The position numbers and the translations under genes were made by a program. 64,000 nucleotides of DNA from Candidatus Kryptoniota bacterium (GTDB taxonomy: Bacteria > Bacteroidota > Ignavibacteria > Kryptoniales > JAKASW01), in assembly GCA_036567965.1 (NCBI GenBank), contig DATCTN010000012.1, positions 96,447 through 160,446 of the forward strand, given 5' to 3'. Shown here one piece after another: positions 38,292 through 47,590 of this stretch. Position 1 is the first letter of the stretch, and each line of letters begins with the position of its first letter. The notes beneath the pieces are model-generated. The model was not told the origin of the DNA and made no database searches. It worked only from the letters and a program-made list of their open reading frames with translations.

Positions 38292-38573
38292 ATGAAACTT
38301 AAGAAACCTGAGATAGACGCGAGACTTGCCAAGCTGCCAGGCTGGCGGTTGGCTGAGGATTCGATAGTAAAAGATTATAAGTTGAAAGATTTTCAGGAAG
38401 CTATGGGATTCGTAATCAAGATAGCTCTCGCCGCTGAGAAGATGGAACACCATCCGGACATGACGATAGAATACAATCGTGTCAAGATAATACTGACGAC
38501 CCATAGCGAGGAAGGTCTGACCACGAAAGACTTCGACCTCGCCGAAAAAATCGAGAAATTCAGCGGAGCATAA
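38292..38573 (+). CDS. phhB: 4a-hydroxytetrahydrobiopterin dehydratase (PCD/DCoH)
   Basis: Small pterin dehydratase that recycles the cofactor of aromatic amino acid hydroxylases or helps in molybdopterin-type metabolism. The 93 residues have the family core: LPGWRLAEDSIVKDYKLKDF, then EKMEHHPDMTIEYNRVKIIL near residues 55-74 (the HHPD-type histidine pair) and THSEEGLTTKDFDLAEKI. An ATG with GAGGA upstream is clear. pyrE starts on its stop codon (TAATG). No phenylalanine hydroxylase is visible in the window. Confidence 0.92.
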   Translation: MKLKKPEIDARLAKLPGWRLAEDSIVKDYKLKDFQEAMGFVIKIALAAEKMEHHPDMTIEYNRVKIILTTHSEEGLTTKDFDLAEKIEKFSGA

Positions 38574-39154
38574 TGGAAAAGGAAAAGATTCTTGAACTGT
38601 TCAAGATGACTGGTGCTCTTCAGCATGGGCACTTCCAGCTTTCAAGCGGCCTTCACAGCGCCGAATATTTCCAATGCGCCAGGGTGCTTCAGTATCCGCA
38701 ATACAACGAACTTCTTTGCGGAGAAATAGCAAGGTATTTCCACGACTGGCGGGTCGAGCTCGTGGCCTCGCCGGCGATCGGCGGCATAATGGTCGGCCAG
38801 GAAGTCGCGCGCCAGATGAGAGTCCGGGGCATCTTTGCCGAAAGGCAGAATAATGTCATGTTATTTCGCCGAGGTTTCGAGGTCAAGCAAGGCGAGCGCG
38901 TGCTCGTATGCGAGGACGTCGTCACTACAGGCGGGAGTGCTATGGAGATCGTCGAGCTGGTTAAATGGGCAGGCGGAACTGTTGTCGGCGTCGCGTCGAT
39001 CGTCGACAGGAGCCATCAACCCATTAACTTTGCGGCGAAAACTTTCCACCTCCTTAAGATGACCGCCGACACGTACAAACCTGAAAATTGCCCGCTATGC
39101 AAGGAGAACGTTCCTATTGAGAAGCCTGGCAGCCGAAAGGCCGATGCCGCTTAA
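38573..39154 (+). CDS. pyrE: orotate phosphoribosyltransferase
   Basis: Makes orotidine 5'-phosphate from orotate and PRPP. The 193 residues include KTGALQHGHFQLSSGLHS-like opening (MTGALQHGHFQLSSGLHS at residues 12-29), the PRPP loop VLVCEDVVTTGGSAME near 108-123 and a FAERQNNVMLFRRGF segment near 81. The C-terminal CPLCKENVPIEKPGSR tail, with two cysteines, is common in the crenarchaeal/bacteroidal branch. It is coupled to the pterin dehydratase by one base and overlaps the Nudix gene by 11 bp. Confidence 0.93.
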   Translation: MEKEKILELFKMTGALQHGHFQLSSGLHSAEYFQCARVLQYPQYNELLCGEIARYFHDWRVELVASPAIGGIMVGQEVARQMRVRGIFAERQNNVMLFRRGFEVKQGERVLVCEDVVTTGGSAMEIVELVKWAGGTVVGVASIVDRSHQPINFAAKTFHLLKMTADTYKPENCPLCKENVPIEKPGSRKADAA

Positions 39155-39677
39155 GCTCCTCAATCGCCGGGTCATTTATCGCGGAAAGGTGTTCAACACC
39201 ATTGTCGATGAAGTGGAGTACGACTCGGGGCGGAAAGCCGTCAGGGAAATTGCGGAACACCCGGGCGGCGCTGTGGTCCTTCCGCTTCTGGACGACGGAC
39301 GAATCGTCTTCGTCCGCCAGAAACGCTATCCATTAAATGAGTTTGTGATCGAACTACCCGCAGGAAAACTCGAACCGGGTGAACCACCGGAGGTCTGTGC
39401 TTCGAGAGAACTCGAAGAAGAAACCGGTTACGCAAGTTCCCATCTTGAAAGGCTGACGACGATTTGTACGTCACCCGGATTCTGCACCGAGCGACTTCAT
39501 ATTTTCCTGGCACGAAAGCTCACCGACGGGAAACAAAACCTCGAAGAGGGCGAATCCGACTTAAAGTTAGAGCTGATTTCACCCGATGCTGCGTTCAAGA
39601 TGGTCAAATCGGGAGAAATTGTCGACGCGAAGACGATTGCGGGACTTTTCTTCCTTAAGGACTTGCTTAAGGGCTGA
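39144..39677 (+). CDS. nudF: ADP-ribose pyrophosphatase, Nudix family
   Basis: Cleaves ADP-ribose to AMP and ribose 5-phosphate, or a related nucleotide sugar. The Nudix box is perfect: G-KLEPG-E-PPEVCAS-RELEEETGY (residues 75-97 of the 177). The preceding EHPGGAVVLPLLDDGRIVFVRQKRYP is the usual ADPRase strand. I use the ATG at 39144. A longer frame opens with TTG at 39117 inside pyrE. It shares one base with the next start (TGATG). Confidence 0.9.
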   Translation: MPLKLLNRRVIYRGKVFNTIVDEVEYDSGRKAVREIAEHPGGAVVLPLLDDGRIVFVRQKRYPLNEFVIELPAGKLEPGEPPEVCASRELEEETGYASSHLERLTTICTSPGFCTERLHIFLARKLTDGKQNLEEGESDLKLELISPDAAFKMVKSGEIVDAKTIAGLFFLKDLLKG

Positions 39678-40987
39678 TGCTGACTACATATGAGATTATC
39701 CGGAAGAAACGCGACGGCGGGGTTCTTTCGGAAAACGAAATCGCTGAAATAGTCTCGGGCTATACTTCAGGGGAATTGCCGGACTACCAGATGTCCGCTT
39801 TCCTGATGTCGGTATTCTTCAAAGGAATGTCCGACGCCGAAATTTTAGCACTCATTCATTCGATGATATCGTCGGGAGTTACGGTTGACCTCTCCGATAT
39901 TCCGGGATCAAAAGCGGACAAGCATTCAACGGGAGGAGTCGGCGACAAGATTTCGCTGCTACTGGCTCCGATCGCTGCGGCTTGCGGAATAAAAGTCCCG
40001 ATGGTTTCAGGCAGGGGACTTGGCCATACAGGCGGGACGGTCGATAAGTTGGAATCTATCCCGGGATTCAGGACGGCTCTTTCTACCGCAGAGTACAAAA
40101 GAATCCTGAACGATGTCGGACTCGTGATGAGTGCCCAGTCCGACGACATTGTGCCTGCCGACAGGAAAATGTACGCGCTTCGGGACGTGACGGCGACGAT
40201 CGAATCGATACCACTGATAACGTCGAGCATCATGAGCAAAAAACTCGCGGAAGGAATAGACGCCCTCGTTCTCGATATCAAAGTTGGGAACGGCGCGTTC
40301 ATGAAGAAGGTGTCTGATGCACGATTGCTCGCCCGTAAAATGGTAAAGATCGGTAAGCTTTATGGCAAAAAGACCGCTGCATATCTTACCGGGATGAACC
40401 AGCCGTTGGGTCATGAAGTTGGAAACTGGAATGAAGTTGTGGAATCGATTGATGTCCTGAGCGGAAAATCGAAAGTGAGAGATGTTACCGAATTGACATT
40501 GAAATTGACAGGCGAAATGCTTTCTCTTTGCACCGGTGAAAGTTTATCTCGTTCGGTTTCAAAAGCCGGGAAGGCACTTGCGTCTGGTGCAGGATACGAA
40601 AAATTTCTTGAGATGGTCCGCGCCCAGGGTGGTGACGTGGCGTTCATTCAAAATCCGGAAAAGTATCCGGCCGCGCGAAGGGTCGTGGACGTCAGCTCGC
40701 TCGAATCGGGATACGTCAAAGCGATCGATACCCGAAAAATCGGAATGACAGCCGTAAGACTCGGTGCGGGAAGGATGAAGGCGGGGGAACAAATCGATCC
40801 AGCGGCGGGAATTCGCGTCCAGATGAAAATTGGTGACAGGGTTGCTCGCGGCGAGGTTATTGCAATCGCGCGCACGAATCGAGACGTTGTAGAAAACGAG
40901 ATCATCGAAGAAATCCGATCGGCATATGTCATGTCCGCGAAGAAGACGGTCCAACCACCATTGATCATGGAGAGAATAGCGCCATGA
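39677..40987 (+). CDS. pyrimidine-nucleoside / thymidine phosphorylase
   Basis: Phosphorolysis of pyrimidine nucleosides for salvage. The 436 residues show the signature STGGVGDKISLLLAPI then KVPMVSGRGLGHTGGTVDKLES near residues 80-125, the nucleoside-binding SIMSKKLAEG near 185 and the all-alpha/beta C-terminal domain to residue 436. Sequence does not separate DeoA from the broader Pdp, so no symbol is given. It follows a Nudix gene and pyrE, giving a pyrimidine-related operon. A 40-codon ORF overlaps its stop. Confidence 0.93.
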   Translation: MLTTYEIIRKKRDGGVLSENEIAEIVSGYTSGELPDYQMSAFLMSVFFKGMSDAEILALIHSMISSGVTVDLSDIPGSKADKHSTGGVGDKISLLLAPIAAACGIKVPMVSGRGLGHTGGTVDKLESIPGFRTALSTAEYKRILNDVGLVMSAQSDDIVPADRKMYALRDVTATIESIPLITSSIMSKKLAEGIDALVLDIKVGNGAFMKKVSDARLLARKMVKIGKLYGKKTAAYLTGMNQPLGHEVGNWNEVVESIDVLSGKSKVRDVTELTLKLTGEMLSLCTGESLSRSVSKAGKALASGAGYEKFLEMVRAQGGDVAFIQNPEKYPAARRVVDVSSLESGYVKAIDTRKIGMTAVRLGAGRMKAGEQIDPAAGIRVQMKIGDRVARGEVIAIARTNRDVVENEIIEEIRSAYVMSAKKTVQPPLIMERIAP

Positions 40988-41106
40988 TGAAACGACCAAC
41001 TCCCCGAAACGGAAAAATCTTGCCGGATCCTGAGGATATAGATTCGCCACTCAGACCCTGGGTCACGCTTGACCCGGAATCGTATTTCGGATATAGAGAA
41101 ATATAG
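40984..41106 (+). CDS. possible 40-residue protein coupled to the phosphorylase gene
   Basis: A short frame whose ATG overlaps the phosphorylase stop (ATGA, 40984-40987) and ends at TAG at 41104. The product is polar: KRPTPRNGKILPDPED, then PWVTLDPESYFGYREI. The ATGA coupling, used repeatedly by real genes in this window, is the main support. No family recognised. It could be chance. Confidence 0.35.
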   Translation: MMKRPTPRNGKILPDPEDIDSPLRPWVTLDPESYFGYREI

Positions 41107-41113
41107 ACATTCA

Positions 41114-42268
41114 GTGCGGTTGAAATATCTCCCCCTCACTTTACTCCTTTCATTCGCGCCACTAATTCTGCGCCCGTCAGTGTCTGATTCTCAGTCTCGA
41201 GCGAACAATGGCAAACTTGAGTCCATGGTAAGTTGGACGATTGAGAATACGTACGATTATAAATTTGAAGAGGCAGTCAGAACAACCGACAAGCTGAACG
41301 CGGCTTACCCGGACGAGCCGGTGGGATACCTGTACAAGTGCGGAGTAATCTGGAAAATGCTCGAAGAAGACTGCGCGGGTCCGACAGACAGTGCATATTC
41401 GGAGATCAAACATCTCATCGATTCTGCGTGCGGTTTATCCAAGACTTATGTCGGGAAGAATCCTTCCGATGTAATGGGTTTGTTCTACTACGCGGGAGGG
41501 CTTGTGTACCGGGCGCGATACGGCGCAATTAAGCACGACTGGTTTTCCGTCATGTCGGACGGCGTGAAGAGCAGGAAATTACTTCAGAAGATCTTGGAAC
41601 TCGACCCGAATTTCTATGATGCGTATTCCGGGATCGGCGCCTTCAACTATTACGCGTCAAACATTCCCTGGTACCTCAAGCCGATCGCTTATGTCCTCGG
41701 AGTAAGTGGAAATGGGGCGGAAGGTCTGGCACAACTCAGGAAGGCCGCCGAGTACGGGAAGTACTCAAAGACAGAAGCGGCCGAGTTTCTTGCAACGGTG
41801 GTGTATGTCAACGAGGACGACTACTCTGGCGCGAAAGAGATAATGCGGATGCTCCATGACGAATACCCGCTCAACCTCGATTTTACACGGAGCCTGTGCT
41901 GGGATCTATACAAACTCCACGACTATGCACCTATAATTGGTTATGCAGATTCTGCCCTCAGCGTATACGCTTCGAACGACGGCTGCCATGGAAGGAACAT
42001 CGGCTACTTATTGTTTCTTCGCGCGAATGCCCTCTCTGATTTGAATCGAGATTATGCCGAAGCCCTGAATGACTATACGAAGATGATCGGAATTGCCGTA
42101 CCGAAATTCCTCGTGCGGTGGTCGTACCTCGGAAGAGGAGAGCTGTTTCTGAAATTGAATCGTGTCGCCGACGCGATCTCAGATTTTGAGACAGCGGCGA
42201 ATATAAATGGCGACAGCTATACGTACGTCCGGGCGAGAACAGCCCTGGACACGCTCAGAAGAAAGTGA
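41114..42268 (+). CDS. tetratricopeptide-repeat exported protein
   Basis: An exported helical-repeat protein of about 384 residues. From the GTG at 41114 it begins with a signal sequence (LKYLPLTLLLSFAPLIL). A TTG at 41069 opens the frame further upstream without support. TPR-like helices recur: FEEAVRTTDKLNAAYPDEP near the N-terminus, KLLQKILELDPNFYDAYSGIGAFNYY, YSGAKEIMRMLHDEYPLNLD and a C-terminal pair around LNRVADAISDFETAANI. The role is unknown and is probably protein interaction in the periplasm. It begins 8 bp after the small ORF. Confidence 0.78.
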   Translation: MRLKYLPLTLLLSFAPLILRPSVSDSQSRANNGKLESMVSWTIENTYDYKFEEAVRTTDKLNAAYPDEPVGYLYKCGVIWKMLEEDCAGPTDSAYSEIKHLIDSACGLSKTYVGKNPSDVMGLFYYAGGLVYRARYGAIKHDWFSVMSDGVKSRKLLQKILELDPNFYDAYSGIGAFNYYASNIPWYLKPIAYVLGVSGNGAEGLAQLRKAAEYGKYSKTEAAEFLATVVYVNEDDYSGAKEIMRMLHDEYPLNLDFTRSLCWDLYKLHDYAPIIGYADSALSVYASNDGCHGRNIGYLLFLRANALSDLNRDYAEALNDYTKMIGIAVPKFLVRWSYLGRGELFLKLNRVADAISDFETAANINGDSYTYVRARTALDTLRRK

Positions 42269-42413
42269 GATTCAGACTCATTGTACCTTCTCCTGAGAGT
42301 TACGGCTCCCGAAATGCTTGATCACACTCGGCCTTTCTTTTGACGGAACCAATCAACCGGTCCAATTCGTTTTTATTCATACATGTGTATATGAACAACA
42401 GGAAACAGTCTAT

Positions 42414-42866
42414 ATGAAACTTAATACCGGCGAGAAAGCACCCGACTTCAAACTTCCATCGACTACCCTCAAGGTATTCCATCTATACGAGGAACTGGCG
42501 GGAGGTAATATCATTCTCTACTTCTACCCAAAAGATTTTACAATGGGTTGTACGGCGGAGGCTTGTGGGTTTAGAGACGAATTTTCGCACCTTCGGGACG
42601 CCGGCGTGCGCGTCGTCGGAGTGAGCACAGATACCATAGAGAGCCACGAGCGATTCAGGAAAGAGCACAACTTGCCCTTCGAACTTCTCTCAGATGCCGG
42701 CGGCGCCGTCAGTAAAATGTACGGTGCGTTCAATCCGATATTCAAATTTGCGTCTCGCGTAACGTTCATAATAGGGAAAGACGGAACTCTCCTGAAAATC
42801 ACGAAGAGTATCCTGCCTCGTCCGCATCTCGATGCTGCCAAGAAACTCGAGGAGAAAGGTGAATGA
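42414..42866 (+). CDS. bcp: thiol peroxidase/peroxiredoxin, BCP (PrxQ) type
   Basis: Reduces hydroperoxides using thioredoxin. The 150-residue chain from the ATG at 42414 has the peroxidatic and resolving cysteines five residues apart in KDFTMGCTAEACGFRDEF near residues 40-57 (TPGCTxxACxFRD in the usual form, with Met for Pro here), then GVSTDTIESHERFRKEH and LLSDAGGAVSKMYGA. Its stop overlaps the following TolB-like gene (ATGA). Confidence 0.93.
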   Translation: MKLNTGEKAPDFKLPSTTLKVFHLYEELAGGNIILYFYPKDFTMGCTAEACGFRDEFSHLRDAGVRVVGVSTDTIESHERFRKEHNLPFELLSDAGGAVSKMYGAFNPIFKFASRVTFIIGKDGTLLKITKSILPRPHLDAAKKLEEKGE

Positions 42867-43894
42867 TGCAATTGATTCAGATTCTTATCGCCATTTCAAT
42901 GTTGACGCTTCCGGCGGAAAATCATTTCATCGTTTCAAACGAACCCCATCTCCAAAATATCAGGCAGCTAACTTTTGGCGGCCAAAACGCCGAGGCATAC
43001 CTTTCGTGGGACGGGAAAAGGATCGTCTTCCAGGCAACGCGAGATTCATTCAAGTGCGACCAGATCTTCACTATGAATATCGACGGTTCGGATATGAAGC
43101 TTATTTCAAATGGCGAAGGAAGGACAACTTGTTCATACTTCCTCCCGGGCGATTCCGAGATTATTTATGCTTCCACATTCCTCGGAGGCAAAGGTTGTCC
43201 GCCGCCTCCTGATTATTCTCGGGGTTATATATGGCCGGTTTATTCCTCGTTCGATATTTTCAAGTGTCGTGCTGACGGATCGCGCCTGAGACGCCTCACG
43301 TCTGCAGAAGGATATGACGCCGAGGCCACCGTGTCCGATGTTCTAAAGAGAATCGTCTTCACGAGCGTGAGAGACGGTGACCTCGATATCTACTCGATGA
43401 ATTTCGACGGTTCAGGAATAAAACGACTCACGCACGAACTCGGATACGACGGCGGTCCGTTCTATTCATGGGACGGAACGAAGATCGTGTACCGCGCTTA
43501 TCATCCCAAGGACAGGTCCGAGGCGGCTGAGTATAAATCGCTTCTCAAGGAAAAGCTCGTAAAGCCCGAGAAGATGGAGCTATTTATAATGAACGCCGAT
43601 GGATCCCGCAAGAAGCAATTGACGAATTTTGGCAAAGCGTCGTTCGGGCCTTTCTTTTTCCCCGGCGACAAAAAAATAATCTTCTCCTCCAATTATGCCG
43701 ACCCGGAAGGAAGAAATTTCCAATTGTACATGATCAACGTCGACGGGACCGGTCTTCAAAGCGTCACGTCCGTCGGTACTTACAATTTCTTCCCGATCTT
43801 CTCAAGGGACGGAAAGCACCTCGTCTTTTGTTCAAATCGGGGAGCGAAGTCGATTCATGATTTAAATGTCTTCGTGGCCGACTGGGTGAAGTAA
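42863..43894 (+). CDS. TolB-like beta-propeller (PD40 repeats), exported
   Basis: A 343-residue protein with an N-terminal signal and five to six PD40/WD40-like blades, each ending in a 'SWDGKRIVFQATRD ... IFTMNIDGS' pattern (also IYSMNFDGSG, LFIMNADGSR, LYMINVDGTG). This is the TolB-type propeller fold. No TolB N-terminal domain is present, so it is not the Tol-Pal protein itself. A surface or periplasmic binding role is inferred. It is coupled to bcp upstream. Confidence 0.85.
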   Translation: MMQLIQILIAISMLTLPAENHFIVSNEPHLQNIRQLTFGGQNAEAYLSWDGKRIVFQATRDSFKCDQIFTMNIDGSDMKLISNGEGRTTCSYFLPGDSEIIYASTFLGGKGCPPPPDYSRGYIWPVYSSFDIFKCRADGSRLRRLTSAEGYDAEATVSDVLKRIVFTSVRDGDLDIYSMNFDGSGIKRLTHELGYDGGPFYSWDGTKIVYRAYHPKDRSEAAEYKSLLKEKLVKPEKMELFIMNADGSRKKQLTNFGKASFGPFFFPGDKKIIFSSNYADPEGRNFQLYMINVDGTGLQSVTSVGTYNFFPIFSRDGKHLVFCSNRGAKSIHDLNVFVADWVK

Positions 43895-43896
43895 GT

Positions 43897-44295
43897 GTGA
43901 CTGATCAGCTGGTTGCTGCCGTCGATGACATAATCGAGGGAAGAACAGTCAAAAGGTCTGTGCATCTGCTTATTCATGAGGGAGAGGTTCTGCGGGAGAC
44001 TTTTGTAGAGAGACTTTCTGTCCACGGATATGCGCGGTGCAAGGTCGCCGACATTGATGTGAAGTGGGGCCAGCGAGTTCCTGCGTTTGTGATTCGAAAC
44101 GAGACGGCTTATTTTGGTTGGGTGTTCGTGGAAAAATTTACTGAAGCGAAATCAAGAAAACTCTTCGGCAGTCTCATTAAGAACAATAAAGGTGACTGGG
44201 CTATTCAGATTTCAGGCAGTAATCCCGAACTCATCTATGCGAATTTATCAAAGAGTTCCGGGATGGAAAGTGATACAACATTCATATTGGAGTGA
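43897..44295 (+). CDS. hypothetical protein
   Basis: A 132-residue soluble protein with no recognised family. It starts at a GTG 2 bp after the propeller gene and ends 3 bp before the M28 peptidase gene, so it is in the same operon. It has strand-rich stretches (SVHLLIHEGEVLRETFVERL, DVKWGQRVPAFVIRN, GWVFVEKF) and no signal peptide or membrane helix. Confidence 0.7.
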   Translation: MTDQLVAAVDDIIEGRTVKRSVHLLIHEGEVLRETFVERLSVHGYARCKVADIDVKWGQRVPAFVIRNETAYFGWVFVEKFTEAKSRKLFGSLIKNNKGDWAIQISGSNPELIYANLSKSSGMESDTTFILE

Positions 44296-44298
44296 AAA

Positions 44299-46050
44299 AT
44301 GAAAAGGGCGTTAATACTGGTCGTGCTACTGTCAGTCGCGGCACAAGCACAGGTCAATCCGGATAGTATAAAGTCTTATGTGAAATTTCTCTCCTCCGAC
44401 GAATTGCAGGGAAGACTTACCGGCTCACCGCAGGCGGCTGCTGCTGCGAAATGGATCGCCGGGAAGTTCAAGGCTTACGGGGTCGAGCCGTTGTTTCCGG
44501 GCTACTTCCAGTTTTATGATTTCAACGCGAAGGCGGTCCTTGGCAGTCGGAATTCTGTCGCGGCGTCTGTCGACGGGAAGACCTTCTCAGCCGCAATTGA
44601 CTCCGATTACGTTCCGTACACTTACTCAGACAGCGGATCTGCGAACGGTCCTGTCGTTTTCGCGGGCTACGGAATTTCAGCCAAAGATTCGAACTATGAT
44701 GATTATGGCAACCTCGATGTAAAGGGGAAGATCGTTGTGGTAATGAAAGGCTCGCCTCGCGAAGACTCGACTAGCGACCGGCTTTACAAATTCAGCGCGG
44801 TGAGGATGAAGCTGATGACAGCGAGAAATCTGGGCGCGTCAGCCATCATCGTGGTAAATAGAGAAAGCGACAAGACGCTCGCGAAATTCGAATACGATTT
44901 CAGCCCGAGTGCCGGTATTCTCGCAGTCAACATGTCCTATGCTGCCGCAACACGTCTTCTGGAGGTGGGTGGATTTGACCTGGCCGCGTCGCTCTCAAAA
45001 ATAGAAAAGACAATGTCACCCGATTCAAGGGAAATCAAGAATCTCGAGCTGAACCTGGCAATAGATATTTCGATTCTCAAGACGAAAGCGATAAATGTTG
45101 CCGGCATTGTCCGTCCTTCCGGCAGCAGCGACTCCACTTGCTACATACTAGGTGCCCATTACGATCATCTTGGCTGGGGACCTTTTGGATCGATGAAGCC
45201 CGATACGATCGCCATTCACCACGGTGCGGATGACAACGCGAGTGGAGTGGCGGGCGTTCTGGAGTTGGCGCGGTACTATGCCTCTCATCGCGAAGCATTG
45301 AAGAAGCCGATAGTTTTCGTCTGCTTTTCGGGCGAAGAAGAAGGGCTCTTCGGTTCGGAGTATTTCGCTGGTCACCTTCCGATGCCGAAGAACAACGTCG
45401 GGGCAATGCTTAACATGGATATGATCGGCAGGCTGCGAAACAACCGCCTGATTCTTGGAGGCATCGGAACCGCAACTCAATGGGAAAGTTTTGCGAAGCT
45501 TAACGACGAGAAGCTCGGTGCGGACTCCCTCAGTCTTTCTCTCGACATGGAGGGATTCGGACCAAGCGATCATGCATCGTTCTATACAAAGTCGATACCG
45601 GTACTCTTCTTCTTCACTGATGTTCATTCGGACTACCACAAACCGAGCGATACTTATGACAAGTTGAATTATCCGGGTGAGGTGAAGGTATTGAACTTCG
45701 TGAAGGCGGACCTGGACAGTCTCGAATCCGCAACGTGGAGACCTGCGTTCACCGCGGTCGCTGCGCAGCAAAGGCCGACAGAGGGAGCGAGGGCGTATCT
45801 CGGTACGATTCCTGACTTCGGAAGTCAGGACGTCGGTTACAAGCTTAGTGGAGTGACCCCCGGCAGTCCTGCCGACAAAGCCGGGCTTCGTGGCGGCGAC
45901 GTGATCACGAAGATCGGATCAAAAGAGATAAAAAATATCTATGACCTGATGTACGTCTTGCAGGAAATAAAATCGGGCGATAAAATCGTTATCAAGTATC
46001 TGCGGAATGGGAACAAAGAGACTGCAGAGGCAACTGTCAGCAGAAGATAG
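44299..46050 (+). CDS. M28-family zinc aminopeptidase with PDZ domain, exported
   Basis: A 583-residue secreted peptidase: signal peptide (ALILVVLLSVAAQA), a PA-type insert around residues 100-190, then the M28 core with zinc ligands in GAHYDHLGWG near 283, GADDNASGVAGVLELARYY near 304, the catalytic Glu pair in FSGEEEGLFGSEYF near 344, NMDMIGRL near 372 and DYHKPSDTYDKLNY near 450. Residues 500-580 are a PDZ domain (GVTPGSPADKAGLRGGDVI). It is last in the bcp-propeller-hypothetical-peptidase operon. Confidence 0.93.
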   Translation: MKRALILVVLLSVAAQAQVNPDSIKSYVKFLSSDELQGRLTGSPQAAAAAKWIAGKFKAYGVEPLFPGYFQFYDFNAKAVLGSRNSVAASVDGKTFSAAIDSDYVPYTYSDSGSANGPVVFAGYGISAKDSNYDDYGNLDVKGKIVVVMKGSPREDSTSDRLYKFSAVRMKLMTARNLGASAIIVVNRESDKTLAKFEYDFSPSAGILAVNMSYAAATRLLEVGGFDLAASLSKIEKTMSPDSREIKNLELNLAIDISILKTKAINVAGIVRPSGSSDSTCYILGAHYDHLGWGPFGSMKPDTIAIHHGADDNASGVAGVLELARYYASHREALKKPIVFVCFSGEEEGLFGSEYFAGHLPMPKNNVGAMLNMDMIGRLRNNRLILGGIGTATQWESFAKLNDEKLGADSLSLSLDMEGFGPSDHASFYTKSIPVLFFFTDVHSDYHKPSDTYDKLNYPGEVKVLNFVKADLDSLESATWRPAFTAVAAQQRPTEGARAYLGTIPDFGSQDVGYKLSGVTPGSPADKAGLRGGDVITKIGSKEIKNIYDLMYVLQEIKSGDKIVIKYLRNGNKETAEATVSRR

Positions 46051-46177
46051 GGGTTATGGTGGAGAGGTGGCCGCGGCTCAATTTTTACAAAACTAAAATT
46101 GTCGTCGTGCGGTGAGGGAATTCGAAGCGCGCCGGTTCCACCGTTAATTCATCACCCGGCCGTTGCAGCAAGTCATC

Positions 46178-46951
46178 CTACTTCAGGTTCTTCGCGAGAA
46201 CCTTTATCATCGCATCGTGTATTCTTCCGTTTGAGAGCAGGATGTTCTTGTCGTAAATGCTGTATTTCCCGCCGCGAAAGTCAGAGACTCTCCCACCGGC
46301 CTCGGTCGAGATGAGCACAGCAGCTGCGGTATCCCACGCGTGAAGGTTTACTTCCCAGAATCCGTCGAGCCTTCCATTGGCTACGTTGCATATGTCCAGT
46401 GCTGCCGACCCAAGTCTTCTTATGGCTTGTGAGTAAAGGAGAAATGTGTCGAAGTGCTCGATGCAGTTATATGGATCATCCTTTACGTCGTAAGGAAATC
46501 CTGTGGCGAGCATTGCGTGCGGAAGATTATCGGTTTGTGATACGTGGATCCTCTCCCCGTTCAAGAACGCGCCGGATCCTTTTTCAGAAGTAAACATCTC
46601 GTCCAGGTTGGGATCATACACCGCGCCTGCGATCACTTCCCCCTTGTGCTCAACCGCAATTGAAACACAGTAAACGGGATATCCATGTGTGAAATTTGTA
46701 GTGCCATCAAGCGGATCGACTATCCACTTGTACTCCGAATTTGTTTTACTTCCGCCTCCTTCTTCCGCAAGGACATCATGACCCGGAAAATTCTTCCGGA
46801 CGAAATCAACTATCATCGCTTCCGACTTCCTGTCTATGTCTGTAACCAGGTTGGTGGACGATCCCTTTTCTTTCACCTCCGAAATTCTTCCCTGGTTCTC
46901 CTTTAAGAAGTGACCTGCCTGAACCGCAATTTCCTTAATCTTGTCGATCAT
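46178..46951 (-). CDS. suhB: inositol-1-monophosphatase family protein
   Basis: Mg-dependent phosphatase of the IMPase/FBPase/CysQ superfamily. The 257 residues show DVLAEEGG near 55-62 (metal Glu), WIVDPLDGTTNFTHGYP near 73-89 and HAWDTAAAVLISTEAGG near 205-221, the three metal-binding segments. SuhB and ImpA cannot be separated by sequence here. It points away from the receiver gene at 47213, and the 261-bp gap between them should hold both promoters. Confidence 0.92.
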   Translation of the reverse strand: MIDKIKEIAVQAGHFLKENQGRISEVKEKGSSTNLVTDIDRKSEAMIVDFVRKNFPGHDVLAEEGGGSKTNSEYKWIVDPLDGTTNFTHGYPVYCVSIAVEHKGEVIAGAVYDPNLDEMFTSEKGSGAFLNGERIHVSQTDNLPHAMLATGFPYDVKDDPYNCIEHFDTFLLYSQAIRRLGSAALDICNVANGRLDGFWEVNLHAWDTAAAVLISTEAGGRVSDFRGGKYSIYDKNILLSNGRIHDAMIKVLAKNLK

Positions 46952-47212
46952 TTTTCTAACAATTTATGAAAATTTGACCAAACATCGATTGAATAGAGCA
47001 GAATTCGAAATCTCATTGCGTTGTCCACGATTCTCCTGATATTGTTGTTGAGCATTCCGCTGCTTTTTTGCGTAATTTATCAAACGTCGGACAAATCTAT
47101 TCGAGAACACAGCCATAGTCTTAAGTCGTTCGACAATATTCCGAAGAAAGATTGGAGCTGTCCTGTGGTCATAATGGTTTTTGTTCCACGAAAATAGAGG
47201 CGTCGAGATCAA

Positions 47213-47590
47213 ATGGCGAATATACTTGTCATCGAAGATGCCGAAGAATTCGCGGCATTAATCCAGTTCAAGTTGAAGGGTGCCGGCCACAACGTGACGC
47301 TGGCAGAGAACGGGAAGCTGGGACTCGAAGCCGCGGAAAAGAATCCGCCTGATCTGATCGTGCTTGATGTGATGATGCCAGTGATGAATGGGCTTGAGAC
47401 TCTAAGCAGACTTCGGAGCAATCCTGCGCTGAAGTCCATCCCGGTAATCATGCTCACAGCTCAATCGAGCGAACAAGAAATCGTCAGAGGACTCGAGCAG
47501 GGAGCGGACGACTACATAACCAAGCCGTTCAGCACAAAAGTGTTCTTAGCGCGGGTCAACGCAATCCTTTCGAGAACCGGCAAATCCTGA
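47213..47590 (+). CDS. single-domain response regulator
   Basis: A 125-residue stand-alone CheY-like receiver. It has the acidic pair near residues 7-8 (VIEDAEEF), phosphoacceptor Asp52 in LIVLDVMMPVMNG, Thr in VIMLTAQSS and Lys in YITKPFSTKVF. There is no output domain, so it must act by protein contact or phosphorelay. No kinase gene is adjacent. Confidence 0.93.
   Translation: MANILVIEDAEEFAALIQFKLKGAGHNVTLAENGKLGLEAAEKNPPDLIVLDVMMPVMNGLETLSRLRSNPALKSIPVIMLTAQSSEQEIVRGLEQGADDYITKPFSTKVFLARVNAILSRTGKS

Noticed and set aside
46964..47212. 82-codon minus-strand ORF between suhB and the receiver gene
   Set aside because: It fills the space where both divergent promoters should lie, has no ribosome site and no recognised family. 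A tiny partner of suhB cannot be fully excluded.
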